64,000 bases of DNA from Candidatus Bathyarchaeota archaeon A05DMB-2 (GTDB taxonomy: Archaea; Thermoproteota; Bathyarchaeia; Bathyarchaeales; Bathycorpusculaceae): assembly GCA_018475625.1 (NCBI GenBank), contig JAAKEZ010000003.1, positions 124,001-188,000 of the forward strand, written 5' to 3'. Positions 1 through 8,789 of this stretch are shown here, piece after piece. A program made the position numbers and the translations under genes. Numbering within the stretch: position 1 is the first letter of the stretch; each line of letters opens with the position of its first letter. Under the pieces are notes generated by a model that was not told where the DNA came from, searched no databases, and saw only the letters and a program-made list of their open reading frames with translations.

Positions 1-645
1 CCTTTGTTCGCTGCTCGTATCGCTGCGGATAGGCAAATCACCATGAGTTTTTACTCTTATACAGCATTTTACGCCTGACTGAAACATGTTTTTTAACTTT
101 TTAGCATAAAAAGAGACCATTCGACGATTTTTCGCTTCACGCAAACCTGAGCAAGCAAGCGTGGACGATTAAAGTGCCGAAAATGCTTCAATTATTTTTG
201 GAATAAAAGGCCTGAACTACACATCAAAAACGCAGAAACATATACTTTAAGCGTTAATTTTCCCTGTTTTTCAGCGACAACACGTTAAACCGTTACCAAA
301 AAATGGGTTTTGCCCCCTCCACCATTATGAATATATAAGGTTCGTTTAATTTCGCGGCAGCTAAGTTGGCATGGCTTTTTCTCAAGCAATTTGAACACTA
401 ATACTGAAACTGGGTTAAAAACGTGCGTATTACTTTTCAAATTCTCATGTTCCGCTTAAGTAGGTTTTTTCGCTTTTGTTCGCATAGATTTGTACGCCGT
501 ATTTTTTAGATTTAGTGCCTCCCTTCTGAGCTATGCTAGCGAAGTGTCTCAGCACACCCTCTTCCGATTGAACAAAATACCAAAATTCTCAATAAGAATC
601 ATCAACAAAATTTCCACGTTTACGTGCAGAACCAGCCTGTTTAAG
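1..645. other. Left-edge region without a convincing gene
   Basis: I see no credible coding region here. One open frame across 490-768 has no recognisable domain, no ribosome-binding site and low-complexity composition, and its end runs through the dispersed repeat described next, so I reject it. The DNA is AT-rich with several T tracts. No tRNA cloverleaf or tandem array is visible by eye. Confidence 0.5.
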
Positions 646-740
646 CCTATTGGGTGGTCTGTTGCAGAAAACTATAGAGGGGCTATCCGTATTGGCGCAG
701 AAAACAGCCAAACCATTATGAAAACAGCACAGGGGGTGAG
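646..740 (+). repeat. Dispersed intergenic repeat, copy A
   Basis: This stretch shares long blocks with 27514-27612 and 54194-54291. The common blocks include CCTATTGG, TTGCAGAAAACTATAGAGGGG, TATTGGCGCAGAAAAC, GCCAAACCATNATGAAAACAG and a G-rich end. Similarity to copy C may continue to about 790, where both contain a GGCT(A/G)TAGAC block. Internally GAAAAC recurs several times, each time followed by purine-rich sequence. Single-base indels between copies break any shared reading frame, so it is not protein coding. It lies upstream of the ABC exporter genes. Confidence 0.75.
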
Positions 741-850
741 GCTACCCTGTAGCGTAGCAGGGTCATAGAATGGGGCTATAGACGAAAAACACATGTTAGT
801 TCAGTCTGGAGACATTCGCATGCAGACAAGATTCAAACCACAGTAAAAAC

Positions 851-858
851 TTAAATAT
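851..858 (+). promoter_or_regulatory. Possible TATA box for ABC exporter
   Basis: TTAAATAT lies about 40 bases before the ATG at 896, a reasonable archaeal TATA position. A GGAG ribosome-binding site follows at about 882-886. Confidence 0.35.
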
Positions 859-895
859 TATCCACAAGAATCACAAGCCAACGGAGCCACACGCG

Positions 896-1627
896 ATGAG
901 CATTGCTGTAGACGCAAAAGACTTGGTCAAACAGTTCGGCAACATCCGCGCACTAGATGGATTAACCTTCCAAATCAGTCAGGGCGAAATCTACGGCTTA
1001 ATCGGACCCAACGGCGCAGGAAAAACCACCACGCTCCGCATCATCAGCACACTAATTCTCCCAACCTCAGGCACCATACGCATATTCAACCAAGACCCAG
1101 TCACCCAAGCCGCACAAGTCCGCAAAATCATCAGCTACCTCCCAGAAGAAGCAGGCGCATACCCAAACCTCACTGGAAACGAATACCTCACATTCATGGC
1201 AAAATTCAACACAAACAATACAGAAGAGCTCAAACAAATGACCGAAGAAGCCGCGAAAATCTGCGGACTCGGCGAACGACTAAAAGACAAAGCCAAAACC
1301 TACAGCAAAGGCATGAAACGACGCTTACTTGTCGCACGCGCACTCATGACACAACCAAAACTCGCCGTCCTCGACGAACCCGCAAGCGGACTAGACGTCC
1401 TCCACGCCTACCACGTCAGACAAATAATAAAAAACTATGTCAAACAACACGGCGTAACCGTCCTCCTCAGCAGTCATAACATGCTCGAAGTAGAATACCT
1501 CTGCGACCGCGTGGCACTCATCAACAAAGGAAAAATCATAGTCGAAGGCAAACCTGACTCACTAAAAACCCAGTACAAGAGCGCGAACCTCGAAGAAGTC
1601 TTCGCCAAGGTGGTTGGATATGCTTAA
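896..1627 (+). CDS. ABC transporter ATP-binding protein (ABC-2 exporter)
   Basis: This 243-residue cytoplasmic ATPase powers the permease encoded next. Walker A (GPNGAGKT) is at residues 37-44, the signature (YSKGM) at 136-140, Walker B (LAVLDEP) at 156-162 and the switch histidine at 194 (SSHNM), so all catalytic elements are intact. The length is typical for single-domain CcmA/NatA-type ATPases. The signature reads SKGM rather than SGGQ, a common variant in this drug or sodium exporter subfamily. The ATG has a GGAG about nine bases upstream. The gene overlaps the permease by 14 bases, indicating translational coupling. The substrate cannot be told from sequence. Confidence 0.93.
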   Translation: MSIAVDAKDLVKQFGNIRALDGLTFQISQGEIYGLIGPNGAGKTTTLRIISTLILPTSGTIRIFNQDPVTQAAQVRKIISYLPEEAGAYPNLTGNEYLTFMAKFNTNNTEELKQMTEEAAKICGLGERLKDKAKTYSKGMKRRLLVARALMTQPKLAVLDEPASGLDVLHAYHVRQIIKNYVKQHGVTVLLSSHNMLEVEYLCDRVALINKGKIIVEGKPDSLKTQYKSANLEEVFAKVVGYA

Positions 1628-2912
1628 AGGCTTCAACACAATCCTCGTAAAAGAACTCAAAGAACTTATCCGAGACCCCAAAATCCTCATTGGCATGCTC
1701 GTTCTTCCACTCGTCATCTTTCCAGTCCTCGGCGCAGTCCTCGGCTACGCAAGCCAAACCGCCATCGAACAAGCCCAAAAAGCCACACTTCTCGTTGTGG
1801 ACAACGACCAAGGAAACTGGTCCACAACCTTCATCAACTACCTGAAGAGCACAGGCGTAAAAACCACTGTCATCAACAACACTTCACCACAACAAGTTGT
1901 AGCACAAGAACTCTTAACCAAAAACAACAGTACCCGATTCATCGAGATTCCAGCAGGCTTCAGCCAAAACATGACCGCCCACACCAATGGCAACCCCGCC
2001 ATCACAGCCACAATAAACGTGTATGGAGCCTTCCAGGGAACCAGTATCTTCTCAGACATCGGCTCAACCGCCACCAACAGCATCATAAACAGCTACAACC
2101 GCGTCATAGCGCCCGATGTTCTCTACACAACGCAATCCACCATCATCAAAGGACAAATCCAAAAAGGCATAGACCCCGCAACCCTATCGGGCTTAATGAT
2201 CACACAGTCAATCGCGCTCCCCATCACCATAATGATAATGCTCACCTACTCCATGCAAATCGCAGCCACCAGCGTCGCCATGGAAAAAGAAGAAAAAACC
2301 CTCGAGACCCTGCTTACGGTTCCAGTTGACCGCTTCGCCATCCTCATGGGCAAACTCTCCAGCACCATAATCGTCGCCGGCATAGCCTCCGTCGCAGTCA
2401 TGATAGGCTACAACTACGTGCTGGGCTCTATGACGATGGGCATCCCAACCGCCACATCCATAAATCTGGTGAACCTAGGGCTTGTGCCCTCAGCATTCGG
2501 CTACTTTCTGCTGGGCATTTCGCTCTTCATCACGCTGCTCTCAGGACTGGCGCTGGCAGTGATAATGTCCGCGTTCGCAGAAGACGTCAGAGGCGCCACT
2601 GCACTCGTCGGCTACATCTACCCCATCATATTCATCCCCGCGATGGCGCTGATGTACCTGGACGTAAACTCGCTTCCGATGGCGGTGCAGGCTGTGTTTT
2701 ACGCTATTCCGTACAGCCACCCGATTATCGCGTCGAAGGCTGTGGTGCTGGGTGACTACTTGACGGTTGTGTTGGGCATTGTTTACGTTGCTGTCTTCAC
2801 GATTGTTATTATGTACGTGGCTTCGCGCCTGTTTGCGACGGAGAAAATCTTAACGGCAAAGTTGAGGTTCAAACGAAGAGGAATAGGAAAAAGGCAGGAA
2901 CAAGAAGAATAG
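1614..2912 (+). CDS. ABC-2 type transporter permease (NatB-like)
   Basis: This 432-residue integral membrane protein is the partner of the preceding ATPase. It has one N-terminal membrane segment (about residues 23-45) and a long extracytoplasmic domain (about 45-190). A block of five or more C-terminal membrane helices (about 195-415) and a basic cytoplasmic tail follow. The MEKEEKTLETLLTVPV motif after the second helix is the hallmark of the ABC-2 permease family, especially NatB and YhaP-like proteins. Bases from about 2640 onward shift to T-rich codon choice, but the frame stays intact. The exported substrate is unknown; sodium, drugs or lipids are all possible. Confidence 0.9.
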   Translation: MDMLKGFNTILVKELKELIRDPKILIGMLVLPLVIFPVLGAVLGYASQTAIEQAQKATLLVVDNDQGNWSTTFINYLKSTGVKTTVINNTSPQQVVAQELLTKNNSTRFIEIPAGFSQNMTAHTNGNPAITATINVYGAFQGTSIFSDIGSTATNSIINSYNRVIAPDVLYTTQSTIIKGQIQKGIDPATLSGLMITQSIALPITIMIMLTYSMQIAATSVAMEKEEKTLETLLTVPVDRFAILMGKLSSTIIVAGIASVAVMIGYNYVLGSMTMGIPTATSINLVNLGLVPSAFGYFLLGISLFITLLSGLALAVIMSAFAEDVRGATALVGYIYPIIFIPAMALMYLDVNSLPMAVQAVFYAIPYSHPIIASKAVVLGDYLTVVLGIVYVAVFTIVIMYVASRLFATEKILTAKLRFKRRGIGKRQEQEE

Positions 2913-3143
2913 CATTCAAACATCGCGGCAGTTGCGAACCAAAAATATTTTCTGCTGACACTTAACTTGGACGCCACGTAACTACATGCCATAGCAACCG
3001 TGTTTTTTGCTTTCATTAGAATCCTTATTGGCTCTGCAGGGATGTATCAAAATTTGCATTATTATTTTTTCAGAAATTTCCCTTATAACGCATTTCGCAA
3101 TAGATGCGATAGTTCGACTTGACAGAAAAGAAGGGAGAAAGCT

Positions 3144-3845
3144 TTGCGAACAAAAACGTTAATACATGAAAAGGCTTACTCAACCCAGCTAATAGTTCCC
3201 GCTCTAAACGAAGAACATGGTATAGAACCCACCTTAACAGAATTTCTAGAAAACGTGGGCACTTCACACATCCTCGTTGTTGATGGCCACAGCCGAGACA
3301 GAACCGTAGAAATAGCTAAAAATCTGGGTGCAGAAATAGCTTTCCAAGACGGCGTGGGCAAAGGCAACGCAATAGCAAAAGCACTTAAACACATAGACCC
3401 AAGCGTGAAGTATGTAGTTCTCACCGATGCCGATTACACTTATCCAGCAGAGTACGTGCCTGAGATGATTGATATACTTGAAAACAATCCGCAGGTAGGC
3501 ATGGTCTGCGGAAACAGATTCAGCGGAGACATGGAGCCGAAAGCGGTGCGCGGTTCATTCTTTTTTGGAAACAAGCTTTTAGCGTTTGCACACACATTAT
3601 TTAATGGAGTTTCTTTGCGTGACCCGTTAACTGGCTTACGTGTTATACGTGCAGAAATACTCAGAGGATGGGATGTGAAATCTCGGGGGTTCGATATCGA
3701 GGTTGAACTTAATCTCCGTGTGGAAAAAAAGGGTTACATGACAATGGAGGTACCTATAAAGTATCGTCCGAGACTGGGCGAGAAAAAACTGAAGATGAGG
3801 CATGGTGCAGTTATTCTGAAAAGGATTTTACAGGAAGCTGTGTAA
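3144..3845 (+). CDS. GT2 glycosyltransferase, dolichyl-phosphate mannose synthase-like
   Basis: This 233-residue enzyme probably transfers a sugar from a nucleotide sugar to dolichyl phosphate at the cytoplasmic face of the membrane. The GT-A fold elements are clear: PALNEE at about 20, VDGHSRDRT at about 45 and the metal-binding DADYTYP at about 95. It lacks the C-terminal membrane helices of some DPM enzymes, so it is probably peripheral. The start is TTG at 3144 with AGGGAG just upstream; the nearby ATG at 3166 is out of frame. It is a clear paralogue of the gene at 42221-42895, so the two bracket the glycan region. Confidence 0.88.
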   Translation: MRTKTLIHEKAYSTQLIVPALNEEHGIEPTLTEFLENVGTSHILVVDGHSRDRTVEIAKNLGAEIAFQDGVGKGNAIAKALKHIDPSVKYVVLTDADYTYPAEYVPEMIDILENNPQVGMVCGNRFSGDMEPKAVRGSFFFGNKLLAFAHTLFNGVSLRDPLTGLRVIRAEILRGWDVKSRGFDIEVELNLRVEKKGYMTMEVPIKYRPRLGEKKLKMRHGAVILKRILQEAV

Positions 3846-4206
3846 CGGTAAATCATGCATGCTCGAGTGATGTATGTGAGTTTAGGGGATGGTGAGGGAT
3901 AGCGTTTGTTTATACAGTGCGGTTGATTGCTCAGTTGAACTAAGCAAAAGACGAAACATGATACTCAATTATTTGTTTCTTTTCTTTAGAATTTTTGTAG
4001 AGTTCTCTATGTGTTCGTCAGTTGCAGCATTGTAAAGCTTGCAGATTGACTGACGACACATTTATTTTGCGGTAGGTTTAAGCGTTCGCGGTTGTTTTGC
4101 GTCGTTCTGTAGGTTTTAGCAGGTGTAGCTGTGTTGTTCTCATGGACAAGAAGGTTTATTAACACTTAAGACTTCGCATTTCAGACAGCAAGGGGGGACA
4201 CAGACT
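3846..4206. other. Intergenic region with a stem-loop
   Basis: No gene is visible between the GT2 and the secreted protein. The notable element is the imperfect inverted repeat at 4011-4059. An AGGGGGG ribosome-binding sequence at 4191-4197 belongs to the next gene. Confidence 0.5.
4011..4059 (+). promoter_or_regulatory. Imperfect 11-bp inverted repeat
   Basis: GTGTTCGTCAGT (4011-4022) pairs with ACTGACGACAC (4049-4059) with one bulged base and a 26-base loop. It could be an operator or an RNA hairpin ahead of the secreted-protein gene. The role is unknown. Confidence 0.4.
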
Positions 4207-4659
4207 ACGCGGACGCATAAAATCTCCAAAGTAACGACAATAGCAATCACCCTGACGGCTGTTATCCTTACCATCACAGCACTCGGAGCGGTAACCGTAA
4301 ACCAGACAGTACCATCCACAGGAACGATAACAACTGTAAACGTGGGCGTATATCAAAACAGCGACTGCACCCAAAGCTTAACATTAATAGATTGGGGAAC
4401 AATATCACCCGGAGGCTCTGTTACCAAAACTATCTACGTCAAAAACACAGGTAACACCGCAATAACGCTAAGCATGACCAAGAGCGGCTGGAACCCGACA
4501 AGCGCCAACGGACCAATAACAATAACTTGGAACAGAGAGAGCATGAATCTAAACCCTGGTGCATCAACTGCCGCGACATTGACTTTAAATGTGTCATCAA
4601 GCATAAGTGGCATAACGAGTTTCAGCGTTAACATCATCATAGCCGGAACGGGTGGCTAA
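4207..4659 (+). CDS. Secreted beta-sandwich protein, probable ACG start
   Basis: The frame is open from the stop at 4126 to 4659. The only standard start is GTG at 4342, which would drop an evident signal peptide or membrane anchor (KISKVTTIAITLTAVILTI region) encoded at about 4219-4290. No ATG, GTG or TTG lies upstream in frame. AGGGGGG at 4191-4197 is ideally placed for ACG at 4207, giving about 150 residues. The mature part (WGTISPGG, YVKNTGN, ITWN, LNPGAS, FSVNIIIAG) matches the proteins at 47733-48467 and 48579-49127, so it is an exported Ig-like or CARDB-like domain. The function is unknown. ATG to ACG mutation or a base-calling error is an alternative explanation. Confidence 0.7.
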   Translation, partial: TRTHKISKVTTIAITLTAVILTITALGAVTVNQTVPSTGTITTVNVGVYQNSDCTQSLTLIDWGTISPGGSVTKTIYVKNTGNTAITLSMTKSGWNPTSANGPITITWNRESMNLNPGASTAATLTLNVSSSISGITSFSVNIIIAGTGG

Positions 4660-4675
4660 CAACTCCAACCCACTC

Positions 4676-4682
4676 TTTTTTT
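4676..4682 (+). terminator. Oligo-T terminator
   Basis: A run of seven T follows the stop of the secreted protein gene and sits between two convergent genes, as expected for archaeal oligo-T termination. Confidence 0.45.
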
Positions 4683-4697
4683 GATAGCAAACTAAAT

Positions 4698-6086
4698 CTA
4701 ATAGTGTAATAGCCCACGAAAAATTCGTTTTCTCAAAATTTTCACAGAAACAATCACAGCCAGCGTAGCAATCATTAAGAACAAAAATGGAACAGTAGAT
4801 ATTTCAGGTATAGTTGCGTGGTTAGCTATACCAACGGAAATAACGTATAGCGGCACGATGGAGGAAGATGCGCCAATGGTGTTGCGTATTACAGCTGCTT
4901 GCGCGCCATTCCAATTCTCAAGCCCTTGATAAAGCACATCTGAACGCAGGTTCAGCGCTGATGCTTCCAGAACTATCTGCTGAATAACTGCCCCTGCATC
5001 TATCTCGATATTGGCGTGATCTAAGTTGCCGCCATCGCCTGTATTGCCATTGTTGAACGAAGAATCATATGTTATGAGCAGAAGCGTTGAAGCATTTGCC
5101 GCCCACTGCTGTCCTGACAAAGCATCAGCTATCGCAGACCTTTTATCCATTTGGAGAATCTCCAATACTGAGTGAGTATCAGGTTCGTACCTGTATAGCC
5201 CAGTAGCGTTTGAGACAAATATCACCAGCGGATATATTCCTAAAGCACTAGGAGTCGTCCTGTGGTGAGAACTGTCAAACGTGACACTTGTATACCCGTA
5301 GGAAGCCCATAATAACTGTGAAAGCTGCAGCGAGGTTAGGCTGTCAACCGTCGATTGTTGTGCAGTAGGTATGTTTCTTAAGGCTTGTTCGAAAGATAAA
5401 GAGCTATATTGAACCCGCGGAAGATTTCCAGTCATAATCTCGTAGTTCGGACTTGCTTGTGAATAAGAGCCACGTGGGTAGCTCAGCGGCATGACTAGCA
5501 ATGGAGTCATGTTGGCAGACAATTTCAGATGATTCCGTAATGCTTGAAAATCAATAGCATCTACACAGCACGTTCCCAAGTTCAATGATGCAGCAGCTAA
5601 ATATACATTCTGAACTACACAGCCTGCCTGTGCAGAGGCAAAATACTGATTATTGCTTACGCTTTGGTCCCAAACCAAAACTAGAATGACGCTTGCATCG
5701 TTAACCCACGTATTAGAGCCAAAATCGTTGCTTATAATCTCCTTGTTTATGGTTAAATCATTTACCGAGAGTACATTGTTTTCAGGATCATACTTGTAGC
5801 TTCCAGTTGAATTAATCGAGAGAATAACCAACGGATAACCGTAGCCAATTTTAGGCACAGTTCTGAGGTTGCCGACGTAGCCATACGCAGCCCATAAGAC
5901 GTCTAAAAGCTGCTTATCGGATAAACTTTGTGATGTAAAACTTCGCGAAGACATCCTCCGACTCATCGTCTCCTCAAGCGAAAGACCAGACACCGAACTC
6001 AGCCCAATCAAATGGGCGGAAAGGAACCCACTGCAAAGTAGGACTATGAAGCAATACCAGAGGAATTTAGACGAAAAGCAAAACAT
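4698..6086 (-). CDS. Exported tandem SagB-type nitroreductase-like protein
   Basis: This 462-residue protein has a signal peptide (residues 1-34) and two successive nitroreductase-fold domains at about 35-220 and 225-415. Each has the SagB-type entry motif (QLLDVLWAAYGY and QLSQLLWASYGY), a YPLVI strand and an AG-V-QN/QI-LEA helix. A C-terminal hydrophobic helix with a basic tail (about 425-462, preceded by IPEIS) resembles an archaeal PEF-type sorting or anchor segment. Cytoplasmic nitroreductases use FMN and NAD(P)H, so an exported duplicated form is unusual, and its cofactor and substrate are uncertain. GAGGAAGG precedes the ATG. It ends convergent with the secreted protein gene. Confidence 0.75.
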   Translation of the reverse strand: MFCFSSKFLWYCFIVLLCSGFLSAHLIGLSSVSGLSLEETMSRRMSSRSFTSQSLSDKQLLDVLWAAYGYVGNLRTVPKIGYGYPLVILSINSTGSYKYDPENNVLSVNDLTINKEIISNDFGSNTWVNDASVILVLVWDQSVSNNQYFASAQAGCVVQNVYLAAASLNLGTCCVDAIDFQALRNHLKLSANMTPLLVMPLSYPRGSYSQASPNYEIMTGNLPRVQYSSLSFEQALRNIPTAQQSTVDSLTSLQLSQLLWASYGYTSVTFDSSHHRTTPSALGIYPLVIFVSNATGLYRYEPDTHSVLEILQMDKRSAIADALSGQQWAANASTLLLITYDSSFNNGNTGDGGNLDHANIEIDAGAVIQQIVLEASALNLRSDVLYQGLENWNGAQAAVIRNTIGASSSIVPLYVISVGIANHATIPEISTVPFLFLMIATLAVIVSVKILRKRIFRGLLHY

Positions 6087-6161
6087 TAGTGAACCTTCCT
6101 CGTTGTTATACAGTAATTAGAAATATTAATATTTTAATCTCTTAGACGAACGGCACGAAGG

Positions 6162-7745
6162 CTAATTCTCATTACCTTGCTTTCGTGTAAAACTCAGAAT
6201 TTTCGTTTCATACGAAATTAAAAGCCTAAGAGCTATGCGGACACCTTTAATTTTTAAGAATAACTGTTTAAAAAGATCCAAGTCTGTAAATGTTAAAACG
6301 CCTATTATGGGCAGCAAGGTTAAATACAGAAAGAAGAAAATTGCGCATCCAAGAACAAGATTTGGAAAGCTGCTGAAAGGTGAAATTTTAAGGAAACCGA
6401 ACAAAGCGAGTGCGGACAAAGCTGATGCTGCGTAGATTCTAGCAGAAGACTGAAGGTCGGGGAAGGTTTTGACTTGTTTATAGGTGACCGCCAATGAATA
6501 TGTTAACGTGAAAAAGCTACATACAAAGAGCGAACCGATTAAGCCCATCACACCAAACAAAAACGTAAGTATTAGGGAAGCAGGAAGAAAGACAACAAAG
6601 TTAATCAACGCTGATTTTAATGCAACATCCGTCCTTCCTATTCCATTGAACAGATAACCCAAAACGGACGTACCAAAACCAGCAAACAAATTCAGCAAGA
6701 TGTAAAAAGCCACAAAGGTAGGCGCTAAGGTAAAGTCTGAACCGTAAAAAACATATATGATGTCGTTTGCCAACACCGCAATCGCTATTGTAGCGGGAAT
6801 GACAAGCATAGCAGTGTACTTCACTGAACGCCTGAAGAATTGTCCGAGTTGCCCATTCTCATTCGTGAGCTTTGAGAAAGCGGGAAAAAGAGCTATAAAA
6901 GGATAAGACAGGACCGCCATTGCAGTTTCGAAAAGCGTCGCGACTTGGAAGTTGCCGATCTCGGCGTTTGAGGCAAAGTGAGCTAGAATTATTGTTTGGT
7001 ATTGAAGAAGGAATAGCCCAAGAAGCCCAGAAATATACAGTGGTGCTCCGTATCTTAGCATCGTCTTGAAAATGCCTGGACTCGGGTCATCGTCAGTATG
7101 TCCCTTATACAGTAACAAACTCAAGTAGACTACTCCGACTGCGACCGCAATTACGTAGCATACAACGTGACCCAATAGTGCTCCAAAAATGCCGAACCCA
7201 ACTATGATAAGCAGGGGTGAAAGCGAGAATTTTGTAAATGCCCGAACAGCCATCACAAGTACGTTAATTTTCTCTCTGTTTAAACCGATAAAAGCCGCAC
7301 TTATCACATTAAAAAGGGCTTGGAACAGTATCAGGAAGGAACCGATTCTAACATAGAAGCCTGCTTCGGGCCTGTTTATTACGAGGAGCGACAGCGAATC
7401 TGAAAACGTAAAGCAAAACAAAGATGCAATTAAGCCAACTATTAACTCAAAAATAATCCCGTATTTGACCACCCTTCTCACGCTGCAGTCGTTCCCCTCT
7501 GCCCTGAATTTGGCACAAAATCGGGTAATAGCAGAAACAATACCAAAGTCGATTAATCCCACCAGAAGTGATGGGACGACAATAGCGAGAGAAAACAGTC
7601 CATAGTTATCCGGACCTAGAAGCCTGCCAATAATAATCGAGCTGACCGCAAGTATGCCAGTGGATAATGCATTGCCTATAAAAAGGTACATTCCGCCATG
7701 GGCAGAACTCTCGGCTACCTGCATAATCTCGTTTTCTTGAGCCAT
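6162..7745 (-). CDS. Polysaccharide/oligosaccharide flippase (MOP superfamily)
   Basis: This 527-residue polytopic membrane protein has about 12-14 hydrophobic helices and is likely to flip lipid-linked glycans across the cytoplasmic membrane. The N-terminal GGMYLFIGNALSTGILAVSS followed by GRLLGPDNYGLFSLA is characteristic of the PST/RfbX branch of Wzx-type transporters. Length and helix count match the family. A GAGGAG ribosome-binding site lies directly before the ATG. As the only flippase in the region, it probably serves the product of the surrounding glycosyltransferases. Confidence 0.9.
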   Translation of the reverse strand: MAQENEIMQVAESSAHGGMYLFIGNALSTGILAVSSIIIGRLLGPDNYGLFSLAIVVPSLLVGLIDFGIVSAITRFCAKFRAEGNDCSVRRVVKYGIIFELIVGLIASLFCFTFSDSLSLLVINRPEAGFYVRIGSFLILFQALFNVISAAFIGLNREKINVLVMAVRAFTKFSLSPLLIIVGFGIFGALLGHVVCYVIAVAVGVVYLSLLLYKGHTDDDPSPGIFKTMLRYGAPLYISGLLGLFLLQYQTIILAHFASNAEIGNFQVATLFETAMAVLSYPFIALFPAFSKLTNENGQLGQFFRRSVKYTAMLVIPATIAIAVLANDIIYVFYGSDFTLAPTFVAFYILLNLFAGFGTSVLGYLFNGIGRTDVALKSALINFVVFLPASLILTFLFGVMGLIGSLFVCSFFTLTYSLAVTYKQVKTFPDLQSSARIYAASALSALALFGFLKISPFSSFPNLVLGCAIFFFLYLTLLPIIGVLTFTDLDLFKQLFLKIKGVRIALRLLISYETKILSFTRKQGNEN

Positions 7746-7763
7746 CTGCTCCTCACTTCAAGT

Positions 7764-8762
7764 TCAGTAAGTTCTCCGCGTGATATGCTGCATGAGTTTC
7801 CCATAAAAAGCAGGATTAGAAATCGAGCGTGCCATGCAAGACAATGAGTGTCTTGAAACAGGATCTTCAATCACCTTCCTGAGGAAAGCCAACATGAGGA
7901 ACGATAAATCATATTTCTTTGGCATTTCACGTTCTTCAGCTTCATTCAGCAAATTTATAGTTCCTAATTCCGTAAATTCCCTCATTAGGGCATTCGCTGA
8001 ACCGAAAGAACTGGCAGTCACCTGTCTTGTCGTTTTCAACGCCATTTCAAGGGCAAGTTCTAAATGGAAAATTTCGGCTAGTTTCATGGCTTCTCTCCAG
8101 TGCTGCACAAGGATTGCAAAGGTGTAATAATCGCTTAGTGTGAATGTTTGCTCCTTGAACAGACTATGTGCGGCAACAACAAGTAACTCAACTGGAGCTT
8201 CCAGAGTTTTAACAGACGTGTCATTCACTTTAACTTCGCATAGATGTTCAAAAACTAGTTTCTTGTCCACATATACTAGCCCAGAAACTGCAATTTGAGT
8301 TGTTAAGTCGATGTTCATTTTGTGTCTCGGACTGAACAAGGTTATGCCATAATTGTCTTTGTCTAATGTGATGCATCCATGGTCCATTAATGTTTCTGCG
8401 ACCGTCTGCAAGCTTTCATCCGACCTTAGAAGTACATCGATGTCAGATGGAGTGTATGGAAAAGGTTTCAATGTCTTGAAAAGAGCGTAGGGCACTCTGG
8501 TTTTTTCGAGCAGGGCAGCGGTATACGCTATTAGGTCCAATGTGTTCTTGTAGCGCTCTTCATAATGTAACAAGGTAGACTTGATGCTTTTGCTGTAAGT
8601 TGCTGCTTGAAGAAAGAACAACGGAATCTTGTTTTGCTCAGCCAATTGAAGAAAAATCTGAAAGTCCTCAATTCCTAATTGAAGCGATAACCCTTTCTGA
8701 TAGCCAGGGATGCCAATGTATCGCACTAGCATTGATGACTTTGCCGCTTTGTCTTGTTCCAT
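7764..8762 (-). CDS. Nucleotidyltransferase-like family protein
   Basis: This 332-residue protein carries the minimal nucleotidyltransferase signature SDIDVLL at about residues 124-130. A later acidic position (NIDLTTQ, about 168) could complete the metal site. This pattern fits the NTP_transf_5-like family found in bacterial and archaeal capsule loci. The usual upstream GS motif is not obvious, so activity is uncertain. It lies 27 bases downstream of the thymidylate-kinase-like gene and 18 bases before the flippase, so co-transcription is likely. It may act on an activated sugar or phosphate modification, but the substrate is unknown. Confidence 0.7.
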   Translation of the reverse strand: MEQDKAAKSSMLVRYIGIPGYQKGLSLQLGIEDFQIFLQLAEQNKIPLFFLQAATYSKSIKSTLLHYEERYKNTLDLIAYTAALLEKTRVPYALFKTLKPFPYTPSDIDVLLRSDESLQTVAETLMDHGCITLDKDNYGITLFSPRHKMNIDLTTQIAVSGLVYVDKKLVFEHLCEVKVNDTSVKTLEAPVELLVVAAHSLFKEQTFTLSDYYTFAILVQHWREAMKLAEIFHLELALEMALKTTRQVTASSFGSANALMREFTELGTINLLNEAEEREMPKKYDLSFLMLAFLRKVIEDPVSRHSLSCMARSISNPAFYGKLMQHITRRTY

Positions 8763-8789
8763 CTGAAATCATCTGTAGATTTTTCTGAG

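Noticed and set aside
490-768. Open frame of 92 codons at the left edge
   Set aside because: No domain, no ribosome-binding site, and the last third is the dispersed repeat, whose other copies are out of frame.
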